64,000 bases of DNA from Glycine soja (lineage: Eukaryota > Streptophyta > Magnoliopsida > Fabales > Fabaceae): contig NC_041003.1 in NCBI RefSeq assembly GCF_004193775.1, positions 46,753,611 through 46,817,610 on the forward strand. The letters are read 5' to 3'. Of this stretch, positions 53,848 through 64,000 are shown one piece after another. Both the position numbers and the translations under genes were made by a program. The notes beneath the pieces were generated by a model. The model made no database searches, was not told the DNA's origin, and worked only from the letters and a program-made list of their open reading frames with translations. The first letter of the stretch is position 1. Each line of letters begins with the position of its first letter.

Positions 53848-53998
53848 TCTTACTTATGCCTTTGCCTTTCCATTGGAAGTGCCCAAAGGATGTAGAAGAT
53901 TGAGGAAGAAGCTTCTGTGTTAGCGGGAATTTTTTTTTTTTTCCGGTTCAAGGCCGACATGGACAACGCAACTTGGGTTGGGTTGGGTAATATCAATA

Positions 53999-54006
53999 GG
54001 CCCATT
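53999..54006 (-). promoter_or_regulatory. GGCCCATT (site II-like) motif upstream of the sororin-like gene
   Basis: GGCCCATT on the plus strand, about 155 bp before the ATG at 53847. GGCCCA elements are common in promoters of plant genes expressed in dividing cells, which fits a cohesion factor. A short motif can occur by chance. Confidence 0.35.
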
Positions 54007-55597
54007 TTGGTACATATCCAACTCTACACACATTCATAGGCCTCATTAATAGCTGAACGTAGCTTTTTATTTATTTATTAAAACCAGTCATATTTTTTTT
54101 TATATTATTCTGATTTTTTTTTATTTTATAAAAAATGTATTTTAGTATAAATGCTTTTGAATGTGTGTATAAACAATCATAAATATTAGTATATACTTAA
54201 ATAATCATATGTTTACAAATATTTTATATCATTTTACTTTATATAAATGTGTCTTATAAAAACATTAGCTTTATAAATATATTTACATTCTTTTTTACTA
54301 TGGTACAAGTACAAAGTATTCACCTTAATTTCCTACTTTTCCTAACTCTACACACACACATAATAATTCTTCTTCTTCATTCTCTATAATTAGTGTGGTT
54401 GGGTGTATCTTTAGGGGGTTCAAACCGCATATGCAGTTAACCGCATATGAAGTTTTCTTTTGCCTTTAATATTGCTGTATTATAAAATTATTATTGCACC
54501 ACACTCCAGTCCCAATATATCAATAGTAGTATCTTTTTTTGTAATCCATTGTTTTTAACGGCTTTACCAGCTCCAAAATATTAGTATGCTGTAACTTCTA
54601 TGATCGCTTCACCAACTTGTCAAAATTGTGGTGCTCCAAATTAGACGTTATGAATAATATTATATAACAATAATTTAAAATATAAAATAAAAATAAAGTT
54701 ATGCTTGACATTATATTATATAAATTATACCAATATGAATATATTATATTAGGTGACCTGCTGATATTGAATCCAATTGATATTGAATCTAATTGAGGCA
54801 ACATAAATACGACACGCATAAAGATTCTTTGCATTTATGAAAATATTTTATTTGTCTTATAATAAAACATTTTAAGAATTCGTATCTTTACTTGACGCTA
54901 AAAAAATACAACAATTATACATTCTAGACCCTTAACACGTGTGCAGTAAAAAACAACAACACGTGTGTAAAGTTAATTTTTGTAATAGTATTCACAATAT
55001 GTATAAGTACATGAAATAAATTATAAATATGCATGTGAGATTTATTTAATTTTAGAATATATTTGGATTTAATAGTAAAAAATTACATAAATTGAAGTTT
55101 TTTAGATTTTACTTTAATTCACTAATTCCTTTTTTGTTTCTTATATTTTTTATTTGAAATCAGTTTTAAAAAGATATTTTTCTAAAACACTTTCAGATAA
55201 ATAAAAAAAAAAAGTACTCTCTAAAGTAAATTAAACTAAATATGTAAAATATAAACTTAATCAATTCATTCTATCATAAAATATTTACATAATACATACA
55301 ATAATAACTTGATTATATTTCATACCATTATTTTTGCCGACATATTATTTAATTTGTTCCATCCATGATTAAACACTTAATCATGCCTTTATGTATCTTA
55401 AACAACCAGAAAAATTCACAAGGCTCGTCACTTCACCTAAAGCAACACCGTCCTCAGAAACAAAACCAGCATAAGCCTCCTCCGGTTTAACCTTTTCAGT
55501 GTTCTAATAAAACAGACAGAAACCCCCCTTGTAAATTAACAAACCAAGGGGCCACAAAAGAAGCCCAAATTACAACCTCACCCTCATCTCCTTAGCC
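54007..55597. other. Divergent intergenic region
   Basis: AT-rich spacer between the sororin-like gene (-) and the HIG1-domain gene (+). No gene seen. The last 250 bp before 55598 are GC-richer and probably contain the HIG1 promoter. Confidence 0.55.
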
Positions 55598-55605
55598 TAT
55601 AAATA
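55598..55605 (+). promoter_or_regulatory. TATA box of the HIG1-domain gene
   Basis: TATAAATA lies 88 bp before the ATG at 55686, in a locally C-rich context typical of strong plant promoters. Confidence 0.6.
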
Positions 55606-55685
55606 CTCACCCTCTTCATCCCTTAACCTCTCATCACCCCCACCTAGCTGGTAAATTCTAAAGATCGAGCAACAAAAGATTCAAC

Positions 55686-56321
55686 ATGGATGCAATTCAA
55701 TTGTGGGTTTCAAAGCACAAGCTAGCCACAGTTGGTAAGTTAGGCACAACTAACAAGTAGTTTTCTCCCCTTCCCCCACATCATCATCTATGTTCTCTAA
55801 TAAAGACATTCTTTTGGACACTCTTTATATCATGTTCTATTTAATAGTTCTTCCTGAGTTTGTAATTTTTAATCAATTTTATCCAATAAAAAAAGTATAC
55901 TTAAAAGAATGTATTAAAGAGTATATTCTTAACAAAGTTCGTAATCGTATCACTAATCAATATCTATTATAACAAATTTTAAAGTTGGTGACAAATTTAA
56001 TTATGACTAAAATAATTGGTGTTGGTTTTAGGGGGTCTGTGGGCCTCTGGAATTGGGGCATCGCTTGTGGCTTATTCACGTACAAGGTCTCCAATGAAGC
56101 CTAGTCTTAGACTTATCCATGCCAGGTACATTACATTAATTACATGTCCCACAATTCACGTACTTAATAGTGTTCCTTTTTTAAAAGTCAAAATATATAT
56201 GCAGAATTTAATTTTTATTTTTGTTGTTTTTTTGGATTGTAGATTGCATGCCCAAGCGTTAACACTGGCAGTGTTGTCTGGTGCCGCGGCTTATCGCTAC
56301 TACGAGAATCGTGCTGATTAG
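55686..56321 (+). CDS. HIG1-domain (hypoxia-responsive) mitochondrial protein, 3 exons, 73 aa
   Basis: Exons 55686-55734, 56032-56125 and 56243-56321 join in frame (codons split at both junctions). The product begins MDAIQLWVSKHKLATVGGLW and has two short hydrophobic helices, about residues 13-30 and 53-66. They are separated by a basic loop containing SLRLIHARLHAQA, which fits the HIG1 signature of Ile then His-x-Arg then Gln. HIG1 proteins sit in the inner mitochondrial membrane and associate with respiratory supercomplexes and cytochrome oxidase; plant members are often induced by low oxygen. At 73 residues it is shorter than many plant members but covers the whole domain. No lesion seen. 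Regulation by hypoxia is inferred from family only. Confidence 0.85.
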
Positions 56322-59300
56322 CCCAAACCACAGGCCCAGCTTCTTCAATGGGAGATCCTCAGTCCTTACTAAGGATATTAATTAAATATTATAAAAAAAA
56401 ATAATGCAGATTTAGGAATTTATATTTCACATAGATGATGAGGAGAGGGTCCTCTATGATATCATCTACTTTGTTGTAATCTTTTATTTTTCTTTAATAT
56501 TATCAGAGGGGGGAAACAGAGAGGTTTCCCTACCGATCAACTTGGTTGATTGAATTGTATAAAGCCCATATAAAAGGGAAATTATCTTTATTTGCTTTTA
56601 ATTGTTTTTTGGGTTTTATCAAGGGTTGTTTTTCATTATGAATTAATTAGTTGGACCTCTAATCACTTTGTTTGGGCCCATTGCATGGTACAAAACTGTT
56701 CAATTATTAACGGCCTTTAAAGTAGATGGACATGCAGTATCTAACACGTTTTTAACACCCATACTTTATTAGGTATTCTGTTCATTTTTTTAATTAGTTT
56801 AAATACTTTAGTCGATACTTTTATAGAATTCAGTTATTAGAGTTAACAATTTTACAAGAATTGACATATAATAGTATTATTAGAAATAGTTTTTTAACTT
56901 TTAGAAAAGTTAACTTAAATATAATAAAAACATTAAACAATAACGTCTCTCATTTTTTTTCATAAGATTTATCATTGTAGAAAATATAAAACTTAATAAG
57001 TTAGTTTTAAAAGGTGATTTTTTTTTTTTGTAAAAGTATAATGTTAGATACCAGAATAATGAAATAATATTTCATAGTTCAAATTAGAGTTGAAAAAAAT
57101 AGATTACTGAATGTGAATTAACTAGTACAAGATTATTATAGTTTATGGGAGATATTTGTGGTTTATACTAAAAAAAGAGTACATGTAAAAAAATTAAGAA
57201 TTGACAAAAAGTTTGACTTGAAAAACCCTCAAGGAAAGAGTACATGTTGAAAAAAATAATAATTGACAAAAAAATTGACTTGAAAACCCCTCAAAGAAAA
57301 GAAGGGGAAAACCAACGACTTTGGTAGTAAAAATATTATTAAGTGGAAGAAATTAGAACATCTTTCTCTAATTACAAGGAAAAAATATTTAGCATTCTCT
57401 CTTGAAAATAGGAAAATAGGAGTAGTAGAAGAACATCAAAGGAAAACCTATGCACTTTTTCTCCCTGAATTTGGTTTCTCAAATGTTTTTGGGATGCAGA
57501 ACTGATCATAATCAGCAAGAGACCGATAAGTTTATAGTAAAATTAGTTAAGTTTTATTAATGACATATTTCTTTCCCGAAATGTTTCTTTTTAATGAATT
57601 TATAAGAATGAAATCATAAATTGAAAACATAAATTAATTATTATAATAATTCATACTTACATAATAAAATTAAAATTACACAATTTATTATAATTAAAAT
57701 CACACAACTATATCTATTTAATAAAAATTATATTATTTTAATAAATTTTAATTTTGATAAAAAAAAAATCTAAAAATCACTACATATTAACATTATATTA
57801 ACAATAAACTAAATAAGCAGTCAAATTTAATGATTATATAGTAATTTCTCTAGTCCTTTATATAAGAAACAAAAAAAACTAATTTATCAAAACCAATAAA
57901 AATAGGTAAATTAGTTAATTTAATTAATAATAACTAAATTTAAATTTTATTCAAAAATATTTATAGAAAGTAGTGATAATATTTAATGGATATTTAACCA
58001 TTTTTATGTAAAAATGATAATGTGCGATAGTATGTTCTATTTTAGTCTCGCTTAAGTAGGACAGACTAGACACATTGGCTTATCTCGCTTATGATTGAGT
58101 TGATGGATTGACCCTTCATATTTAAAAAAATAAAAACTAAAACTAAATTTAAATTGTATTAAAATTGCTAGATTGATTATTTTTTTAAATCAAAGCATAA
58201 ATTTTAAAAGGTAAGAAAATTAAATAGATATTTTAAGAAGTGATAGCATATCTTAACAAGTAAAATAAGTAATTGCAAAATATAAAAAAGAATGAGAAGT
58301 GATTATATAAATACAGTAAATATATCAAATGGTATATTAACCCAATAAAAATAAGATATAATATATATTTATTTTTAAAGAAAAAATAAAGATGGACCAA
58401 TCCATCTGGATGTGGGTGATATCAAAAACCAAGTCTCTGAGTGTGACTCAAAGTGTGGGAACTGGGAGTATACGTCAACCAAAATTTGAGTTGAGTTTCA
58501 ACTCAAGTCTCCTTGTCTTGTGACTTACGTGCACCAACATACCTTTTCTCCACTCTGACCTAAACCCAAAATCCAAAACCCCTCATCCCTTCACTCTGAC
58601 CCGACCCTTACCCTTACCCAAACTCCTCTTCCTTCCACAATTCCACTCCTACCCCTTACCAATCCATGTCCTTAAAAATAGGAATTCTCAACTTCGAACC
58701 CATCATGTCCCTAACTAACAAGAACAGGACTAGGAGATCGTTAACTCCCTCCCTCAAGAAATAATGTAACAAGAAAATATAATTTTATTTATTCGCTTCC
58801 TCTTAATTTCTTGTTTAGTTTTACTTGAATAAATAATTACTTTTTTCTTCTAACTTTTTGTGAGACTTAAAAAATAAATATGCACTATTTTTTTGGTCAT
58901 ATATGCACTAAATAATATAATATTACTAAGTAAGGTGACAGGAATAGAAGAACCTGTACTAATACAGTATAGCTTTGAAGCAAATAGATCATCTTTTTAG
59001 GCAGTGCGATCAAACTTAAAGTCTTAAACCCATATTGATGCATTCTTTCTTTCGTCAGCGTCAGAAAACAATTAAGGGTCAGTGATTAAGAGGCTTTTTA
59101 ATTTTTACGTATACATAACTCATACAATCTAGAAACTGTATAGTGTATACTTTAAAAAATGTACCCCTTTATGTATATAATAGTTCAAAAGTCCAAAGTG
59201 CCCAGTAGAAGAATATGTGTGTCCATTGTAAGGAATAATTAAATTATAGACCCAATATACTTCATTATTTTCAAATTAATACGTTGGGTTGCTTATCATG

Positions 59301-60002
59301 CAAAGACCATTTTTATAAGCTGAAGGATGGTGCAGCGCCTGAGCGACCGTGAGGTCACCTGTCTTCGGTTCATGATTAACTTGAAAACATTCATCACTAG
59401 TCTATTCCATGGGTAACAAGTGTCAACTTTCATTGCTTGAAGTTTCAGTAGGCCACATCTTTGTTACCTTTTTTTGTACTAAACTCCGTTAGGGAAGGTG
59501 CCATTTCAAGTTTTACGTGTCTCATCCGGTTAGCCTCATTCCATTATACTTTTGACTTTAAGAACATTGTTTAGGAAATTAACCTAATTGGCATGATTTG
59601 AATAAAATTAAACTCATTATTAATCATTCATTCATTACATTACGAGGTTAACAGTCTAATCATATAATTTTCGACTCCTCAGTCCTCATATATATTTAAC
59701 TAAATTATATAAAATAATTAAAATGCATTATATATGCATTTGTTTATGCATCATTATATGTATATATGTGGGTATATATTAGATATGTAAATGCTGGCTC
59801 CATACATAAATTTTATCAACCATCAACTACTTTTTATCATTCTCTTACAGCTGGCACATATATATTTTCATTAAAAATTGGAAGCTATCTTGTACGACGC
59901 CTGATTCCTCAAGGAACAATTTACCAGTTAGCCAACATGAAAGAAAATGGGAAAAAAAAATTGGAAAATTGCAATATATATAGCAAACATTTGATTACTG
60001 AT
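56322..60002. other. Intergenic region without a supported gene
   Basis: AT-rich, with a 61-bp tandem duplication at 57177-57299. The stretch at about 58400-58750 is less AT-rich and C-rich but has no convincing open frame. The final part is probably the 3' region of the HLH gene. Confidence 0.6.
57177..57299. repeat. Tandem duplication, two copies of about 61 bp
   Basis: Copies at 57177-57237 and 57238-57299 share GAGTACATGT, AATTGACAAAAA, TTGACTTGAAAA and CCCTCAA blocks in the same order, with a few substitutions and small indels. Confidence 0.85.
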
Positions 60003-61528
60003 TTACTCTTCTTGATCGCCACTTTTGCTCCAATTCTTTATTGCTTGTACCACAGCTTGTTTCACAACATGTGCATCAATTGTCTCCACTTGTTCTTCAT
60101 TCTACAAAAGTTACATCATATATATTTTTCCGTCATTATTATAAATGAATATACATTGGAGAAAAAATGCAAGAAAATGTATAATATTAATTCGTTACTG
60201 AAAGACATTGTACCTGGTAGACAATTAATGAATACTCTATTATTATTAGGGTTAAGATTTAACACTATATATGCATGACCATCAATTAATGCACACAGTA
60301 ACTATGTCCCTTTACTGGCGTCCCCCAATGAGGAACGTTTTATAAAAGGACAACACATGTGACATCCTAAAGTATTGATAACACAAGGAAAAGAGAGAGA
60401 TCAAATGATACACATGTTGAAAACAAATAAGCAATTGTAATATAGTTTTTAAAAATTTGCTATGTATGCATATATCTTACTTCTCCAACTGCTTGAAATC
60501 GAAAAGTGTCTGTACAAGAAACCCTAGCTTCAAGCACAGTGAGTCTCATCTCTTCAAAGGCCTCCAATATGGAAACAAGCAGACCTGAACACCCTTTTGC
60601 CGAGAAAACATTTATAAGAAATCCCTTTTCTAGGGTTTCTACTGTAACCTGCACAAGTCCATTCACCAAAAATGCCACTCCAATCAATGCTTTTATATTG
60701 CAAGGAACTTGATCAAACATATATGTACTGGAGTTGTTGAATATAGATTATGCTGTTAACTTTTCTCAATTAAGAAAATACCATAGGCAAAGGGTTGTGG
60801 ACACTTGAAGTTTCTGCAGAGGCTATCTCTTGATTCAGTCTTTCTACCTTTTGCTTTAACTTTTCGATATACTTTGATGCATCGACTATGATCGAAGTTT
60901 TATTTAGCTGCCATAAACCATGCATATATAATAATAATTAAATAATTTACTATCTCAAATACGCTGCATAGATAGGAAACAACTATATATATATGCGTTG
61001 GTTTACAAGACATATGATATTAAATTAAAGAAAGTTGTCAATCACTATTTTCAACCATATTATATTGTAATAATTAATATTCATCATAAATCATTTTGTG
61101 CTTCCGTTTTCTACCCAGATATGGAAATGAGAGCACAGAAAGATAGTCGAAGATGCAAAAAGAATGAATATGGATTAGTTCAATAAGGAAAAAGGAAATT
61201 ATTATATATAACTATGTAAGATTTGAATAATAAGAAAAATAACAAAGAAGAAGAATGTTTCCTTTAACAAAAATGGAATCAAATTCGGAAGAGGAACTGA
61301 ATAGCAGAGGGGAGTATATATAAGTGTACAACAATATTACTGTCTAACTGAACATTCTTTTAGGCAATTGGCATATTTCCTTGAGAATATTCACGGAGAA
61401 ATATATCCAATGGAAAGAAAGATATCAGAGGAGAAAATGCAGGGAATTACAGCATGAGAGTTAGTAATAGAACGAAGATTTTGCAGCTTCTCATGCAGTG
61501 CTGCTCTCTTTTGCTCTTTGGAAACCAT
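60003..61528 (-). CDS. Atypical HLH regulator with ACT-like domain, 4 exons, 156 aa
   Basis: Exons 61528-61451, 60907-60782, 60648-60481 and 60101-60003, all in phase 0. Exons 1 and 2 encode a helix-loop-helix: QKRAALHEKLQNLRSITN, loop, then TSIIVDASKYIEKLKQKVE (residues about 6-50). The segment before helix 1 is only a few residues and lacks the His-Glu-Arg DNA-contact pattern, so it probably does not bind E-boxes directly and acts through dimerisation. Exon 3 (residues 69-124) is an ACT-like fold: VTVETLEKGFLINVFSAKG and LEAFEEMRLTVLEARVSC. Exon 4 (NEEQVETIDAHVVKQAVVQA and so on) is the helical end of that domain. From memory it matches the Arabidopsis pair At3g56220 and At2g40435. The last exon is easily missed because it is only 99 bp. 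Intact. Confidence 0.87.
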
Positions 61529-61620
61529 TTTGTGTGCTCTCTCTTTCTCTCTCTCCTCTTATGATCCTTCTTCTGGCTTTCTTTCTCTCTGGTGCTTTTC
61601 TTTTGCTATCAACTCTGCAG
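61529..61620 (-). promoter_or_regulatory. CT/GA-rich 5' leader of the HLH gene
   Basis: The sequence just upstream of the ATG is a CT tract on the plus strand (GA-rich on the coding strand), a common feature of plant leaders and GAGA-type core promoters. A TATA-like TGTATATAGTA lies at about 61724-61733 on the minus strand, about 200 bp from the ATG. Confidence 0.4.
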
Positions 61621-61739
61621 AGTTCTGTGGTCATTTAAAAGAAAGGGATGAGCTCTCAAATCCATATGATCTCATGTGTTTTCTCCCCACATGACTGTCT
61701 CAGTTTATTCATAAATAAATACTATATACATTTTGGTTG

Positions 61740-64000
61740 AACTTACAAAAGTACCCTTTTGTTATATATTTTGGAGTTTTTCCATTTGCCCAATTTTGAA
61801 ATGCTTCTTTTCTCTTTGCCAAAAGTGTTAACTTATTGATTATTGATGTGGCAGCTAGAAGATTATGGAATTTCATAAATATAATACATATATAATAGCA
61901 GTATACTAGCTAGATCATTGAATTGGATTCTTCTTCTTTTTATTTATTTAAAAAAGGTGTTAGTTTATCATCTTTTCAAACAATAATAATTTGTCAACTT
62001 CTGAAACAAATTTTAAAAGAAAAAAATAATGATTATTTTCTAAATACTAAATTTTCCCAGAAAATATGTCGAGTGATATGCATTACCTTATCAAAGTGTT
62101 ATAATGAAATCATAAATAATTCATCAAGAGGAATAAATATATAGTTTGTGAGTAACTTATATATATAGCTGTATGCCAGAAAAATAGGAACCACTTAGTT
62201 TTTAAACTAAGGAATATAATTATATAGCTATGCAGGTTTATGTATGCGGGATGGCAATAACTATCCCTTTTTTAATTATGTGTAAAACGTCTCTCTGTAT
62301 GTTCTCAGCATTTTGGTGGCCACTTCTTGTGCCTCCTTCTTTCTTTAATTAATAATAAATGTTTTGGCTGTTAAAAAAAACAAAAACAAAAAAGGGCATA
62401 TTGGGAAAAAAGAATATCTGGCATAAGTTTTTGAGTTGGAAGAAAATGGTAGAAGGGGAATCATCAACTCGTGATAGTGAAAATATGGCCATCGAAAGAA
62501 GTGAAGGAGAAGCAACAAAAGGATGTTTAGTTGTGATTTTGGAATGCCTCCAAACACTCCTCACGGGGGCTTTTTAGGCTCTCCTCCACTCTCGATCCTT
62601 TCTCGCACCAGCAATCAAACTTTTGTCTTCTTTCTTCTTCTCTCTCCACACGTGCCATCATATATATATATATATACCCTTCTCATCGTATGAGACACCT
62701 AATTAAGCTGATTTTCATATTATTATTTTTTATCTTTCCCGCTTGAAAGTGAAATTAAAATGTCATGATTTATATGCTTTTGTTTCGTAAATATGTTACG
62801 ATTAACTATAACATGTATACTTGCTAGCTGGAGGTTCCATGCAGTTCTAAGAAACAGATTAAAATCCATTATTAGCTTTGAAACCACATCAATTTTCATA
62901 CATAATTATCTCTTGTCTAGCTTCCATATATATCCAAAGCTGTACATAAATTTGACATGGATGTTCACATGATCATGATATGGATTTCTGTATATATAAC
63001 TTGAACTGTGGTATTCAAATCACGGACACTGAAATTACTGTATCCACTTTTTCCTAGTTGCAATTATTAGCTTGTCCAATAAAGAAACGCTCAGCAGATA
63101 TCATAATAGTTTATTATTGATTTCTTTTTTATCTTCATTGAAAAGGGCATCTGATTCTGATCTAAATTTCTTGATTTTGTAAAGATATAACCCAAGTCAC
63201 GTTTACTGTTTAACTAGCCAACTTATGTACACTATGTATAAGTAACAAGTCCCATTAATTAAGAGAAATGATTTGACTGTTATAAACTCAAGTCTTATAA
63301 TTGTTAACACGAGTCAAGTTTTTTATTTTTCATAAGTGAATAAAATTAAAGAGTATAAAGGGAATTTTAACCACTTAACAAGTTGATTGGAATTGAATAG
63401 CTTTTATGCATGGCTTGATTTCTCTGTAGTGTTAACGTTGGATTTACTTCTCACTTGATTCAACATAGGAGTTTGATTCGGAGGAATATATAAATTTTAA
63501 AAAATTTGGATGATGGTGACTTAATTTGCATGATCTCTAGTTAATTATATTTGATTAATTACACCGTAACTAAATTACTTTTAGGCTGGGGACTCTAGAT
63601 CTTATTAAATTGTACTCGTTGGCTTGACTTAGATCATTTCTAAAATAGGTGTATATGTTGAGAGATTGGTCCTTTTATCCTTTGTCTTGTATGGATGTAT
63701 AGAAAATTTATTTAAGAACTAGACTTTGAAGATGTCTGAGGTTTCTTGTATATAAGTATTGGAATACCTTTTCTATTTCTTTTATAATATATTTTTTTCT
63801 AATAATAAAAATTTCTTAATAAAATAAAAAGACTAATTATTCACCAGTTTTAAAAAGATGTATAAGTGCGTACATTTAACTTTAACATAAATTCATGATC
63901 CATTGATTAATTAACATTCGATCACTGATAGTATTGGTTCAAGCTAATCTAGGTAGCAAACTTTTATCTTATTTAACAAATTAGATCTAGTAATCTAACA
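61740..64000. other. Right-end region without a supported gene
   Basis: AT-rich spacer, with a CACGTG (G-box core) near 62649 and a short TA run near 62660-62676. Overlapping short open frames at 62345-62577 on both strands look like chance. No gene seen to the end of the window. Confidence 0.6.

Noticed and set aside
53563..53895. 110-codon plus-strand Gly-rich frame
   Set aside because: It is the reverse strand of the Thr/Ser-Pro-rich first exon of the sororin-like gene.
59766..60278. 170-codon plus-strand frame near the HLH gene
   Set aside because: It is antisense to exon 4 and the 3' flank of the HLH gene and has no family resemblance.

Overview
The window looks like plant nuclear DNA from a legume, most likely soybean or a close Glycine relative. 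Genes are split by short GT-AG introns with AT-rich bodies, spacers are very AT-rich, and there are at least six long (TA)n arrays. The predicted proteins (plastid tryptophan enzyme, class III peroxidase, NPF transporter, WEB coiled-coil protein) are plant families. I see nothing bacterial, viral or organellar. Species assignment is from general impression, not a search.

Layout: (1) 2.27-7.32 kb, + strand: ten-exon plastid indole-3-glycerol-phosphate synthase, with two retroposed insertions in its introns. (2) 7.5-20 kb: a gene-poor, repeat-rich tract. It holds an inverted duplication with arms of about 0.8 kb around a decayed oxidoreductase fragment (9.87-12.1 kb), a weak candidate for a short three-exon gene (12.46-13.40 kb, - strand), a minisatellite with a three-unit higher-order period (13.88-14.52 kb), and a fold-back-like element with terminal inverted repeats and an internal array that switches orientation (14.58-16.86 kb). 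(3) 20.3-22.3 kb, - strand: WEB-family coiled-coil protein. (4) 25.8-26.3 kb, + strand: intronless small protein of the DUF688 / ASG8-like type. (5) 29.6-31.6 kb, - strand: intact secretory peroxidase. (6) 36.8-39.4 kb, - strand: disabled NPF5-type transporter. (7) 48.2-51.2 kb, + strand: disabled peroxidase with the same exon plan as the intact one. (8) 51.8-53.8 kb, - strand: sororin-like cohesion protein. (9) 55.7-56.3 kb, + strand: HIG1-domain mitochondrial protein. (10) 60.0-61.5 kb, - strand: atypical HLH regulator with an ACT-like domain.

These genes do not form one pathway. Their order (WEB, ASG8-like, NPF5, sororin, HLH-ACT) does resemble, from memory, an Arabidopsis block duplicated at At2g40435-At2g40480 and At3g56220-At3g56270. 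The right two thirds is therefore probably an old conserved syntenic block in which the transporter and one peroxidase have died. All exon boundaries were read by eye from splice sites and reading frame and have no transcript support here.
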